Source of the DNA: CAYPTB01 sp964413535
Lineage (GTDB): Bacteria > Planctomycetota > UBA1135 > GCA-002686595
Assembly: GCA_964413535.1 (NCBI GenBank)
Contig: CAYPTB010000055.1
Span: forward strand, 62,001-126,000
Direction: 5' to 3'
Length of the DNA: 64,000 nucleotides
In this document: in pieces, positions 24,859-33,880 of the stretch
Numbering within the stretch: position 1 is the first letter of the stretch
Layout of the letters: the number at the start of each line of letters is the position of its first letter
The notes under the pieces: generated by a model
What the model saw: only the letters and a program-made list of their open reading frames with translations
What the model was told of the DNA's origin: nothing
Database searches by the model: none
Made by a program: the position numbers and the translations under genes

Positions 24859-26090
24859 GCCGGCGCGAGCCGCGACACGGCGGCTTCCTCGCGGTTCGCG
24901 GGACGGCAGGGTCCGGCGTGGCGAACGTCGTCGATCCCGTACCACGAATTGCGCCGGCGCGGCAGGAGTCCCGCGCCCTCGATCTGGCGCTCGATCTCCG
25001 CGATCGACTCGAGGTGGAAGCAGCCGGCGGCGCTGACGACGTTCTCCTCGAGCATGGTGCCGCCGAAGTCGTTGCAGCCGAAGCGCAGCGTGAGCTGGGC
25101 CATCTTCATGCCCTGCGTCACGTAGCTCGTCTGCACGTTGTCGAAGTTGTCGAGGAAGATGCGCGCGAGCGCCTGGACGCGCAGGTAGACGGCGCTCGAG
25201 ACGCGCGGCGGATAGAGGTGCTCCTCGGGCACGCCCTCCCTCTGCATGTTCCAGCATGCGAAAGCCGTGAAACCGCCGGTCTCGTCCTGGAGCTCGCGCA
25301 GCCGCGCGAGGTGCTCGATCCGCTCGGCGGGCGTCTCGAGGTGGCCGAACATCATCGTGGCGGAGGAGCGCAGCCCCGCCGCGTGGATCTTCCGATGCAC
25401 GTCGAGCCAGCGCTCGGTCGAGGTCTTCTTCGGCGCGATGAGCTTGCGCACGCGCTCGACCAGGATCTCGGCGCCCGCGCCGGGCACGCTGCCGAGGCCG
25501 GCGGCGCGTAGGTCGGCGAGCACCTCCTCGACCGGCCGCTTGTCGAGCTTCGCGAGGTGGTCGATCTCCGGGGCCGAGAGCGCGTGCGCGTTCACGAGCG
25601 GGAAGCGCGCGCGCAGGTCCGCGATCAGGTCGCACCACCAGTCGGTCAGGAGGCTCGGGTGGTGCCCGCCCTGCATCAGGATCTGGCGTCCGCCCAAATC
25701 CGCCGTCTCCTGCACCTTGGCCACGATCTCCGCGCGCGAGAGCACGTAGGCTCCGTCGGCCTTCGGACGCCGGTAGAAGGCGCAGAAGCCGCAGTCGGTG
25801 ACGCACACGTTGGTCGGGTTGACGTTGCGGTCGACGACGTAGGTGACGATCGGCTCGGGGTGCTTGCGCCAGCGCACGAGGTCGGCGAGCCGCCCGAGCG
25901 TCAGGAGGTCGGCGTGCTCGTGCAAGAGGAGCCCTTCCGCGGAGTCGATGCGCCGGCCTTCGGTCACCTTCTCCCCGACGCGCTCGAGCTCGAGGGCGAG
26001 CTCTCCGCGCGCGGCGGACGAAGCGAGCGGCGCCCGCCACGCCGCCGCCGGAGCGTCTTCGCCGGTTCCTAGAGCTCCCACCCGCGACAT
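24855..26090 (-). CDS. mqnC: Dehypoxanthine futalosine cyclase MqnC (radical SAM)
   Basis: Radical SAM cyclase of the futalosine pathway, forming the cyclic dehypoxanthine futalosine skeleton. 411 residues from ATG 26090. The cluster motif NPTNVCVTDCGFCAFYR carries Cys96, Cys100 and Cys103. GGRQILMQGGHHPSLLTDWW is the MqnC hallmark, and DNFDNVQTSYVTQGMKMAQL followed by GTMLEENVV completes the family pattern. The stop overlaps the mqnE start by 4 nt. The gene begins 41 nt after the TMTC-like gene on the same strand and may share its transcript. Confidence 0.94.
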   Translation of the reverse strand: MSRVGALGTGEDAPAAAWRAPLASSAARGELALELERVGEKVTEGRRIDSAEGLLLHEHADLLTLGRLADLVRWRKHPEPIVTYVVDRNVNPTNVCVTDCGFCAFYRRPKADGAYVLSRAEIVAKVQETADLGGRQILMQGGHHPSLLTDWWCDLIADLRARFPLVNAHALSAPEIDHLAKLDKRPVEEVLADLRAAGLGSVPGAGAEILVERVRKLIAPKKTSTERWLDVHRKIHAAGLRSSATMMFGHLETPAERIEHLARLRELQDETGGFTAFACWNMQREGVPEEHLYPPRVSSAVYLRVQALARIFLDNFDNVQTSYVTQGMKMAQLTLRFGCNDFGGTMLEENVVSAAGCFHLESIAEIERQIEGAGLLPRRRNSWYGIDDVRHAGPCRPANREEAAVSRLAPA

Positions 26091-26131
26091 GGCCGCGAGT
26101 ATAGGGCCCGCGTTCGGTCGCGCGAGGCGGG

Positions 26132-27697
26132 TCAGTCGCGCCGCACCTCGGCCTCGACGTCCTTCTGCCCCTGGAGCACGACCAGCACCTCCCCGGGCCG
26201 CGCGCGCGTCGCCTCCCGCGCCACGACGACGCGGAAGCGCCGCTCGGGCCACTCGAGCTCGGTCCAGGCCTGGACCGAGCGCACGGTCAGGATGGCGGCG
26301 TCGGTCACGCCCGGCGTCTCGCGGTCGCCCACGACGCGCGCCGGCACCTTGGGGGCGTTCACGGTGCTCCCCGGCGGCGCGGCATCGAGCAGCGGCCAGA
26401 GCCGCGCGAGGTAGCGCGCGCCCAGTTGGTCGGCCTGCTCCCACTCGGGGTAGCGCCGCACGAGCGGAGACGTGACGGTCTGCAGGACGAGGAGCACCGA
26501 CAGCAGTCCGAGGGCCGCTTTGGCCCCCACGCGCCGTCGACGCGCCGCCTCCGTCGCTCGTGCCTCGCGCCGCAGGGTCGCGACGAGCGCTTCGACCGCG
26601 CTGCCTGCGGCCAGCGCGAAGCCCGCGAGGGGCAAGAGCTCGTACCACGGCTGGTGGGCGCCGCCGAGGGAATGGACGAGGGCCGATCCGACCATCCAGA
26701 GCCCCGCGATCGAGAGGGCGCCGCCGAAGCGCCGCGACTCCCAGCGCGCGCGGGCCTCGTCCCGTGACGCGAGTGACGCGAGCCAGGCTCCGGCGAGTGC
26801 GACCGCGATGGCGGCCTGGAGCGCGAGGCCGAGCGTGCGACCGAGGGCTTCCGGCAGGAGCACGCCCTCGAGGATGTCCGCGGCGACGCGCGGGTGCAGC
26901 GCGGCGCCGTGCCGCTTGGGACCGCCCATTCCGCCGAGGACCGCGAAGCGCGCGGCGAGCGCGACTCCGAGCGCGATCCAGCACGGCGAGGTCGCGACGA
27001 GGGCGTGTCGGCCGCGCGCGCGCCACCCGGCGTGCGGCGAGCGCAGGAACACGGCCGCGCAGGCGAGGGCGGGGAAGGCGAGGGCCGTTTCCTTCGAGCC
27101 CATCGCGAGGAGCGCCCACAGGCCCGCGAGCACGGGCGGCCCGCGCTTCGCGAGCCCGCGCGGCGAGAGGAGCGCTGCGAGCGCCAGCGCGGCGAAGAGG
27201 CAGGCCAGGGTCTCGTGGCGGCGCGGAACGATCGGCAGCACGTCCACGTGCGAGGGATGCAGCGTGAAGACGACGCCGCATACCGCCGGCCCGATCCACG
27301 CGCGCGGTCCGAGCAACTGCCGCGCGAGCCGGGCGAGAGCGACCGCGGCGGCGGCGAAGATCGCGATCGAGTGGACCTGGAAGCCGCGGGCGGCGAGCCC
27401 GTAGAGCTGCTCGTCGAGGGCGACCGACAGGTTCAGGATCGGCCGGTAGTAGTCCTGCTCGAAGCGGTCGTCCATGAGCTTCATCGCGAAGAGCCCGAGG
27501 ACGTCGGCGATCGACCGCACGCGCGCGGTCAGGATCACCGGCAGCGTGTCGTGTCCGACCAGTCCGATCGCGATCTGGTAGCGGTGCGTCAGGAACGCGA
27601 GCGCGACGACCCCGAGCGCGATCCACCCGAAGCCCGGTCGAGCCCGAGCGTCCGGGGGAGGACCGCCGGGCTGCGCGCCGCTGTCGACCGTTCCCAT
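26132..27697 (-). CDS. TMTC-like GT-C polytopic membrane protein
   Basis: 521 residues from ATG 27697, with about 10-11 hydrophobic helices and a soluble C-terminal stretch of about 100 residues. KLMDDRFEQDYYRPILNLS has an acidic pair in the first external loop. FTLHPSHVDVLPIVPRRHETLA and MGSKETALAFP are the matching blocks of TMTC/PMT-like GT-C proteins, which O-mannosylate or glycosylate proteins in other organisms. It lacks the TPR tail of TMTC proteins. It precedes mqnC on the same strand, but a link to quinone synthesis is not implied. The substrate is unknown. Confidence 0.75.
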   Translation of the reverse strand: MGTVDSGAQPGGPPPDARARPGFGWIALGVVALAFLTHRYQIAIGLVGHDTLPVILTARVRSIADVLGLFAMKLMDDRFEQDYYRPILNLSVALDEQLYGLAARGFQVHSIAIFAAAAVALARLARQLLGPRAWIGPAVCGVVFTLHPSHVDVLPIVPRRHETLACLFAALALAALLSPRGLAKRGPPVLAGLWALLAMGSKETALAFPALACAAVFLRSPHAGWRARGRHALVATSPCWIALGVALAARFAVLGGMGGPKRHGAALHPRVAADILEGVLLPEALGRTLGLALQAAIAVALAGAWLASLASRDEARARWESRRFGGALSIAGLWMVGSALVHSLGGAHQPWYELLPLAGFALAAGSAVEALVATLRREARATEAARRRRVGAKAALGLLSVLLVLQTVTSPLVRRYPEWEQADQLGARYLARLWPLLDAAPPGSTVNAPKVPARVVGDRETPGVTDAAILTVRSVQAWTELEWPERRFRVVVAREATRARPGEVLVVLQGQKDVEAEVRRD

Positions 27698-27810
27698 GGC
27701 GCGGCATCCTAAGCGCGTGGCCGAGCGGGCGAGCTCTCGCTCGCCGGGACGGCGCGCTCCCTCGAATGGAAGGGTGCTCGGAAGCGCGCGAACACTAGAC
27801 TGCCGCCGCC

Positions 27811-29157
27811 ATGGTCCAGACCGACACCAACTTGATGGCCACGATCGTCTCCCTGTGCAAGCGCAGGGGGTTCGTCTTCCAGGCCTCGGAGATCTACGGC
27901 GGCATCGGCAACACCTACGACTACGGTCCCTTGGGGGTCGAGCTCAAGCGGCGCGTGAAGGATGCTTGGTGGAACCGCGTGGTCACGGCGCGCACCGACG
28001 TCGTGGGGCTCGACTCGGCCATCCTGCAGAACCCGCGCGTGTGGGAGGTCTCGGGGCACGTCGGCGGCTTCGCCGACCCGATGGTCGACTGCAAGAAGTG
28101 CAAGGCGCGCTTCCGGGCCGACAAGCTCGCCGACGCGCGCTGCCCCGAGAAGCCGTCGAAGGCGCCGGGCGAGTGCGGCGGCGAGCTCACGGAGCCGCGC
28201 TCGTTCAACTTGATGTTCAAGACGCACGTGGGACCGGTCGAGGACGGCGGAGCCGCGGTCTACCTGCGGCCCGAGACGGCGCAGGGCATCTTCCTGAACT
28301 TCAAGAACGTGCTCGAGAGCACGCGCATCAAGCCGCCCTTCGGGATCGCGCAGATCGGGAAGTCGTTCCGCAACGAGATCACGCCCGGGAACTTCGTGTT
28401 TCGCATGCGCGAGTTCGAGCAGGCGGAGATGGAGTACTTCGTGCCGCCCGCCGAGAACGACGCGTGGTTCGAGTACTGGCGGCGCGAGCGTTTCGAGTGG
28501 TACGTGGAGCTCGGCATCCGGCGCGAGAATCTGCGCCTGCGAGACCACGCCACGGACGAGCTCGCGCACTACAGCACGGCCTGCAGCGACATCGAGTACC
28601 TGTATCCCTTCGGCTGGGGCGAGCTCGAGGGCATCGCCTGCCGCACGGACTTCGACCTGAAGCGCCATTCCGAGGGCTCGGGCACCGAGCTCGTCTACTT
28701 CGATCCGGAGACGAAGGAGCGCTACACGCCCTTCGTCATCGAGCCGGCGGGCGGAATCGATCGGATGGCGCTGACCTTCTTGATCGACGCGTACGAGGAG
28801 CAGGCGCTCGAGAAGGACACGCGCGTCGTGCTGCACCTGCATCCCGAGATCGCGCCGATCACGGTGGGCGTGTTCCCGCTCGTGAAGAAGGAAGGCATGC
28901 CCGAGAAGGCGCACGAGATCGAGGCGACGCTGCGGCGCGCGCGCTACGCGACCTTCTACGACGAGAAGGCGGCCATCGGCCGGCGCTACCGCCGCCAGGA
29001 CGAGATCGGCACGCCTTTCTGCGTCACGATCGACGGCGACACGCTCGAGAAGAACGTCGTCACCGTGCGCCACCGCGATTCGATGCAGCAGGAAAGCGTC
29101 GCCGTGCCGGAGCTCGTGGCATGGCTCGACGCGGCGATCCGTGGCTGGAAACGCTGA
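27811..29157 (+). CDS. glyS: Glycyl-tRNA synthetase, homodimeric type
   Basis: Class II synthetase charging tRNA-Gly. 448 residues, typical of the alpha-2 type in archaea, eukaryotes and part of bacteria. The N-terminus FVFQASEIYGGIGNTYDYGPLG is diagnostic. YLRPETAQGIFLNF and FRNEITPGNFVFRMREFEQAEMEYF form motif 2, and VIEPAGGIDRMAL is motif 3. A Cys-rich insertion (CKKC, then CPE and a later Cys, about residues 92-124) probably binds zinc. The C-terminal anticodon-binding domain is present (TVGVFPLVKK, TPFCVTIDG). There is no clear Shine-Dalgarno before ATG 27811. Confidence 0.96.
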   Translation: MVQTDTNLMATIVSLCKRRGFVFQASEIYGGIGNTYDYGPLGVELKRRVKDAWWNRVVTARTDVVGLDSAILQNPRVWEVSGHVGGFADPMVDCKKCKARFRADKLADARCPEKPSKAPGECGGELTEPRSFNLMFKTHVGPVEDGGAAVYLRPETAQGIFLNFKNVLESTRIKPPFGIAQIGKSFRNEITPGNFVFRMREFEQAEMEYFVPPAENDAWFEYWRRERFEWYVELGIRRENLRLRDHATDELAHYSTACSDIEYLYPFGWGELEGIACRTDFDLKRHSEGSGTELVYFDPETKERYTPFVIEPAGGIDRMALTFLIDAYEEQALEKDTRVVLHLHPEIAPITVGVFPLVKKEGMPEKAHEIEATLRRARYATFYDEKAAIGRRYRRQDEIGTPFCVTIDGDTLEKNVVTVRHRDSMQQESVAVPELVAWLDAAIRGWKR

Positions 29158-29517
29158 GTTCGACCGCGGTGACGTCGTGGAGGGGCTCGTGCCGCTGGGT
29201 AGGGGACCTCCTGCGGGTGCGATCAGCGGAGCGGAGAGCTCTCACGGCGATCTCGTCAGCGTGCAGGAGAAGACGCGGCGCGCAGCCGATGGATCAGCTC
29301 CCCCTCGTTTCCTCGCGACCGTCGCCGTCGTGCGGGTTCGCACGACGGAGCGCTGCGACCGAAGGAGCGTTACCTGGATGTTTCGTCGGACTAGGCCGAA
29401 GGCGTGCGGCAAATGGGGAGCTTGGCTCCGTGTGGCTGCTCGCGGAGAAGTGAAGGGCGACTGGGACGGCGACACGGAGCCCTGCTCCGCATGGCCGCGC
29501 TCGGGATGGAGGATCAC
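29158..29517. other. 360-nt intergenic region after glyS
   Basis: It contains one clear stem-loop (29325-29348) and, next to the following ATG, a purine-rich GGATGGAGGATC that can serve as the ribosome binding site. A promoter for the propeller gene should lie between them, but no consensus boxes are recognisable. There is no tRNA-like or conserved reading frame. Confidence 0.5.
29325..29348. terminator. 10-bp stem-loop downstream of glyS
   Basis: Perfect stem 29325-29334 with 29339-29348 around a GGTT loop, about 170 nt after the glyS stop. No U run follows, so this could be a factor-dependent end or an mRNA stability hairpin. Confidence 0.45.
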
Positions 29518-32283
29518 ATGAATGCTGGCAAGGTCTCGATCGTCGCCGCGCTCGGGCTCGGCCTGGCTTCGACATCGGCTCAGGGGCAGAGCACGATGGA
29601 GCTGCAACCGGCTTGGGAAGCCGTGCTCGACGGCTCGACCGCCGTCGATCTGAAGTTGGACGACCGCGAGCTCGCGGGTGGCCGTCTTTTCCTTGCGTTT
29701 CGGCGCCTGGGCACTGCCGGGTTCACGGTGCAGCGCATCGTCGCCGCGACGGGCGAGCTCGAATGGGACACGACCTTCGTCTCCGACGGTTCGATCGGGG
29801 GCGAGGTCGTCGCGGACCTCGAGGTCGACAGCTTCGGACGCGAAGCCTTCGTGATTTCGAAGCCGGACTTCCGCATCACCCGCTTCAGCGGAGTGGACGG
29901 AGCCGCCGAGGTCTTCGACGTGCTCACGGGCACGGATGGCGAGCGGCTCGCGCTGACGCCGAACGGCCAGCGGCTCGTGGCTGCGGGCGAGGAGGTCGTG
30001 GCAACGTACGAGCGCGCGAGCGGCGCGCGCCTGTGGACCGCGGCTCTGCCGGCGGGGGAGCTCCTGGACCTCGCCGTGGACGGCCGCCGCGTCTTCGTCG
30101 TTGCGGGAACCGCGGTCGTGGCGCTGCGGCTCGTCGACGGCTCGACCGCGTGGACCGTCGACCTCCAAGGCTTCGAGCCACTGACGCTCGAGAAGGGAGT
30201 CGGGAACGCGCCGCTCGTGGTCTCGGGGAGCGCCGGCTCCCGCGGCCTCGACGCCGAGACCGGAGCGCTGCTCTGGTCGGCGGACCTCGCAGGCCCGAAG
30301 ACCACGTCGCTCTCGCCGGACGGGAACGTCGTCTATCGCCACAACGGTGTGAGCTTCCTCACCGGGCCGAGCTTGTCGGCCCTGGAACTCGCCACCGGGT
30401 TGGAGCTGTGGTCGATCCCGGTCCCGCTCGTGCTGACCGTTCTCCAAGCGGACCCGATGGTGTCGCCCGACGGCACCCGGCTCGCCCTGCCGGGTTGGAA
30501 GCAGACCTTCGTCCACGACGCGTTGACCGGGAGCCTGGTCTTCACCGTCCCGTTCTCGGCGGGCCCTACCACCTCGCTCGAGTCCGTGTCGTTCGGTCCG
30601 ACGGGGGACGAGCTCCTTGTCGTCGGCGATGCACCGTTCCCGACTCCGCTCGTCGTCGTCTCCCAGGCGCTGCCGGACGGCGCCGAGGTCTGGAGCCACT
30701 TCGTCGAGGGGATCGGAAGCTCGGCGGACACTCTCCACACGGCTGCGCTCTCGCCGGACGGCATGCGCTGGTTCCTCGGGGGTCGCGGCGGAGAGGCGCT
30801 TCGATTCGAGCTCGCCGCGTTCGATGCAGGGAGCGGCGCGCTCTCCTGGAGCACCGAGGACGAAAGCCTCGCGCACGCAGAGCGATTGGCTGCGTCGAAC
30901 CAGGCGGTCTTCGCCATCGCGGGGGACGACCTCGCCGCGTACCAAGGATCGAACGGAGCGGAGCTCTGGCTGCGCGCGGGCGACCTCCCGCACGATCTCG
31001 CCGCCGCGCAGGACGGGACGGCGTTGTACGAGCTCGTCGAGATCCCGAACGTACCGGGGAACTCCGACTTCGGCGTGCGCCGGCTCGATCCGAGCACGGG
31101 TGCAGAGGTGTGGTTCGCGGTCTTCGACGGCGAAGGGTCCTACGACGCGCCGGGTGCGATCGATCTCTCGCCCGACGGCTCGACGGTCTACGTCGCTGGC
31201 CGCAAGCGCTTCCCGTCGATGACCCCGGTGGCCCACGTCGCGACGCTTGCGCTCGACGCCGCGAGCGGCGCTGTCCTGTGGGAGTCACTGAGCCCGGAGG
31301 GCGCCGAATGGAACGCGCGGGACGTGCTCGTTGCCGCGGACGGCGCGCGCATCTTCGTTCTGGCCGGGAAGGGCCCGGGGGGATTGGGAGCGAGCCGCTT
31401 CCTCGCCTACGACGCCGCGACAGGGGCCGAGCTGTGGAAGACGCCGGTCGTCGCCCTGAGCAACGTCGACTATCCATCTCTCGCGGCGGCGCTCTCGGCG
31501 GACGGGACGCGTCTCATCGGGGCCGGGTTCGGCACCTTCGTGTTCGGCAACGACTTGGAGTACCGGTGGAGTGCTCGAGTCCTCGACACGGCGACGGGAG
31601 CCGTCGTTTGGGACCGCGACATCCACTCGACCTACACCTACCCCGAAGTGATCGACGTGCTCGTGACGAGCGCCGCACCGACGGTGGTCGTGTGCGGACA
31701 GCCCACGTCGAAGCTCCTCGTGGGGCTCGATCTCGCGACGGGCGACGAGCTCTGGCACGCTTCGTCGTGGCCGGCATTCCCTCCCGGCGGCGTGCATCTG
31801 GCCGAGCAGCCGGCCACAGGGCGGTTCCTCGTCGCCCACACGCGCGGCGGCATCACGTCCGACTTCCGGGCGGCGGCGTTCGACCTGCCGAGCCTGGTGT
31901 CGTCGCCGGCGCCGATCTCGCTCGCGAGCGGCGGGGAGCGCGAGCTCAGGCTGCGTGCAGGCGCCGTCCACGGCGGCGAGTCGTACTGGATCCTCGGCAG
32001 CGCGTCCGGCTCCGGCGAGGGCCTCCAGTTGCCGAACGGCGATGTGCTCCCGCTCGTCCCCGATGCGTACTTCGCGTTGACGCAGCGACACGCCCTGGCG
32101 CTGTTCGCGGGCTTCGCCGGCTCTCTCTCGCCCGCTGGCGAAGCCCGCGCCGTCCTTGCGATCCGAAGCGGCGCGGACTCTTCGCTGGCGGGACTGCGCC
32201 TGACGCACGCGGCGCTCGTCGTCGACCCAGCCGGCGCCGTGTCCCTCGCGACGAACGCCGTGGACGTCGTGCTCCAGCCGTGA
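29518..32283 (+). CDS. Secreted PQQ/WD-like beta-propeller protein
   Basis: 921 residues from ATG 29518. The signal peptide (VSIVAALGLGLASTSAQGQ) has a likely cleavage after AQG. The body is built of repeated blades with the text D-x-x-T-G-x-x-x-W and S-P-D-G-T/N, for example ALSPDGMRWFLGG, LSPDGSTVYVAGRK and DAASGAVLWES. This suggests two stacked or one large propeller (about residues 25-800). The last 110 residues (SGSGEGLQLPNGDVLPLVPD and onward) resemble a C-terminal domain I associate with secreted planctomycete proteins. Probably a scaffold or binding protein outside the cytoplasmic membrane. It has no catalytic motif and stands alone in the window. Confidence 0.8.
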   Translation: MNAGKVSIVAALGLGLASTSAQGQSTMELQPAWEAVLDGSTAVDLKLDDRELAGGRLFLAFRRLGTAGFTVQRIVAATGELEWDTTFVSDGSIGGEVVADLEVDSFGREAFVISKPDFRITRFSGVDGAAEVFDVLTGTDGERLALTPNGQRLVAAGEEVVATYERASGARLWTAALPAGELLDLAVDGRRVFVVAGTAVVALRLVDGSTAWTVDLQGFEPLTLEKGVGNAPLVVSGSAGSRGLDAETGALLWSADLAGPKTTSLSPDGNVVYRHNGVSFLTGPSLSALELATGLELWSIPVPLVLTVLQADPMVSPDGTRLALPGWKQTFVHDALTGSLVFTVPFSAGPTTSLESVSFGPTGDELLVVGDAPFPTPLVVVSQALPDGAEVWSHFVEGIGSSADTLHTAALSPDGMRWFLGGRGGEALRFELAAFDAGSGALSWSTEDESLAHAERLAASNQAVFAIAGDDLAAYQGSNGAELWLRAGDLPHDLAAAQDGTALYELVEIPNVPGNSDFGVRRLDPSTGAEVWFAVFDGEGSYDAPGAIDLSPDGSTVYVAGRKRFPSMTPVAHVATLALDAASGAVLWESLSPEGAEWNARDVLVAADGARIFVLAGKGPGGLGASRFLAYDAATGAELWKTPVVALSNVDYPSLAAALSADGTRLIGAGFGTFVFGNDLEYRWSARVLDTATGAVVWDRDIHSTYTYPEVIDVLVTSAAPTVVVCGQPTSKLLVGLDLATGDELWHASSWPAFPPGGVHLAEQPATGRFLVAHTRGGITSDFRAAAFDLPSLVSSPAPISLASGGERELRLRAGAVHGGESYWILGSASGSGEGLQLPNGDVLPLVPDAYFALTQRHALALFAGFAGSLSPAGEARAVLAIRSGADSSLAGLRLTHAALVVDPAGAVSLATNAVDVVLQP

Positions 32284-32305
32284 AGGGCTGCGATTCGAGC
32301 GCTGC

Positions 32306-32324
32306 CCTCCCGATACACGGGAGG
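32306..32324. terminator. 7-bp stem-loop after the propeller gene
   Basis: CCTCCCG (32306-32312) pairs with CGGGAGG (32318-32324) over a 5-nt loop, 22 nt after the stop. There is no U tract. Confidence 0.45.
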
Positions 32325-32517
32325 CGCTCCATGCCGCAGGTCGGTGAGCGCTCCTCGATGAGTTAGCTAGCCGTCAGGAGACCATGGAGCTCGGTCGTCT
32401 GGGGTCCGAGTCGGCGTGCAAACGCTCCGGTTGCTCGCAGCCACCGCGGCCGGTCGTGCGCCGGCGTCTCGCTCAGTACCATGGTGGCCCCAACCCCCTC
32501 AGGAAAGGAGATCGAGC

Positions 32518-33189
32518 ATGTCCGCTGAAGACCGCGCTGGAATGTCCGTGATGCTGACCTGCCGCGACGTGAAGGCGTCCGCGGCCTTCTACAAGAAGCT
32601 CGGTTTCGAGATGAAGGAGAGCTGGCCCTCCGAGGAAGATCCTCAATGGGCGAACATGACGCTCGCCAGCCAGTCGGTGATGATCGGGGCGAGCATGGAC
32701 CCCGACAAGGTCGGGGAGATGTGCGGCGGCGACGAAGCGCTCGCCGGCTACTGGAAGAAGTGCGCGCAGGATTTCCGCAAGCATCCGTCCGGCGTCGGCA
32801 TCCAGGTCTACCTGCACGTCGGGGACGTCGACGCCTACTACGACCTGGTGAGCGCCAAGAAGGTCCGTCCCGACACGAAGCCGACGACGCAGTTCTACGG
32901 CATCCGCGACTTCGCCGTGTCCGATCCGGACGGCTACCGGCTCGTGTTCTTCACGCCCGTTTCGCTGGAGACGTGCCAGTCGTGCGGCATGCCGCTCACC
33001 GAAGCGAAGCCGGGCCAGATGTACTGCGCCTATTGCACCGACGAGAAGGGAGTGCTGCGTCCCTACGAGTCCGTCTTCGAGGGCACCGTGCGCGGCTACT
33101 TCATGGAGATGCAGAAGATGTCGCGCAAGGACGCCGAGAAGGCCGCGAAGGCGCACCTCGCGAAGATGCCCGCTTGGGCGGCTCGCTAG
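32518..33189 (+). CDS. VOC (glyoxalase/bleomycin-resistance fold) protein fused to a zinc ribbon
   Basis: 223 residues from ATG 32518, behind a good ribosome binding site (AGGAAAGGAG). Residues 1-145 form a VOC domain: MLTCRDVKASAAFYKKLGFE, YLHVGDVDAYYDLV and FAVSDPDGYRLVFF are its usual strands. Residues about 152-185 carry CQSCGMPLTEAKPGQMYCAYC, a putative zinc-ribbon domain usually encoded as a separate small protein. A charged helix follows. The VOC metal ligands are not obvious, so it may bind rather than turn over a ligand. The gene stands alone between two hairpins. Confidence 0.85.
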   Translation: MSAEDRAGMSVMLTCRDVKASAAFYKKLGFEMKESWPSEEDPQWANMTLASQSVMIGASMDPDKVGEMCGGDEALAGYWKKCAQDFRKHPSGVGIQVYLHVGDVDAYYDLVSAKKVRPDTKPTTQFYGIRDFAVSDPDGYRLVFFTPVSLETCQSCGMPLTEAKPGQMYCAYCTDEKGVLRPYESVFEGTVRGYFMEMQKMSRKDAEKAAKAHLAKMPAWAAR

Positions 33190-33220
33190 GGGCGAGGTCG
33201 AAGGGCGAGCTCTGGATGGA

Positions 33221-33255
33221 ACGAGGGACCCGATCGCCTGGACCGGGTCCCTCGT
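33221..33255. terminator. 12-bp perfect stem-loop between convergent genes
   Basis: ACGAGGGACCCG (33221-33232) pairs exactly with 33244-33255 over an 11-nt loop, 31 nt after the VOC gene and 31 nt beyond the DUF3332 gene on the other strand. A bidirectional terminator without U runs is likely. Confidence 0.65.
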
Positions 33256-33286
33256 ACGCTGACGATCGAGGGTCGCGACTCGCGAG

Positions 33287-33610
33287 CTAGAACGCGCTGC
33301 CGACGGAGCGCGTCGCGCCCTGCGGGTTCTCGTGCTCGAAGCCCGTGCCCTTGCGGTCCCACACGTCCTCGGACCAGAAGTAGTAGAAGTTCACGGCGAT
33401 GACGTCGACGAACATCATGACGCCTCCCACGAGGGGATAGACGGGGACGATGTTCTGGAGCAGGGCGCCGTGGATCCACGAATCGTCCGTGTACTTCTGG
33501 TTGACCCAGTCGTCCCAGGTGCGCGAGAGGCGCATTGGTCCCGCGACGCAGCTCGGAAGCAGGGTGATGGCACCCACGAGCGCGCACGCGGCGAGAGTTT
33601 TCTTCAACAT
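33287..33610 (-). CDS. Small lipoprotein, DUF3332 family
   Basis: 107 residues from ATG 33610 (MLKKTLAACALVGAITLLPSC). The lipobox LPSC gives the lipidated Cys at about residue 21. The mature part has LSRTWDDWVNQKYTDDSWIH, a hydrophobic helix with PVYPLVGGVMMFVDVIAVN, and FYYFWSEDVWDRKG, as in DUF3332 proteins (N-x-x-x-F-W near the end). An in-frame start further upstream would bury the signal peptide and is rejected. Function unknown. Confidence 0.8.
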   Translation of the reverse strand: MLKKTLAACALVGAITLLPSCVAGPMRLSRTWDDWVNQKYTDDSWIHGALLQNIVPVYPLVGGVMMFVDVIAVNFYYFWSEDVWDRKGTGFEHENPQGATRSVGSAF

Positions 33611-33866
33611 GTTTCGCTCCGTCGTTGTTGCTGTGTGACAGGGCAGCGGTGCAATGCACCGCTTCACGGGCGCGCAGCATAGGCGGCGACCCTTGCCGAT
33701 GCGATTCCGTTGCGACGGCGCCCGACGGGGGCGGATTTCCCTGCTCCCCGGAAGTAGGTAGCCGACGGGTGGCGCGCCGTTTTTCCCCCCGCCCGAGAGT
33801 CGCCTACCTGCGCCGCAGATCGAGCGCTATCGTGTTGCCCCGTTTCAGCGAGAGCATCCATCGACG

Positions 33867-33872
33867 AAGGAG
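33867..33872 (+). promoter_or_regulatory. Ribosome binding site that decides the htpG start
   Basis: AAGGAG lies 8 nt before GTG 33881. The upstream in-frame GTG at 33872 overlaps this site and is therefore unlikely to be used. Confidence 0.7.
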
Positions 33873-33880
33873 TGGAGAAC

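Noticed and set aside
29158..29517. Possible tRNA or small RNA gene after glyS
   Set aside because: The only strong structure is a 10-bp hairpin with a GGTT loop; no T-loop or cloverleaf pattern.
33611..33880. Heat-shock operator (CIRCE) upstream of htpG
   Set aside because: No TTAGCACTC/GAGTGCTAA inverted repeat; only a weak 6-7 nt AGGTAG/CTACCT pairing that is not convincing.
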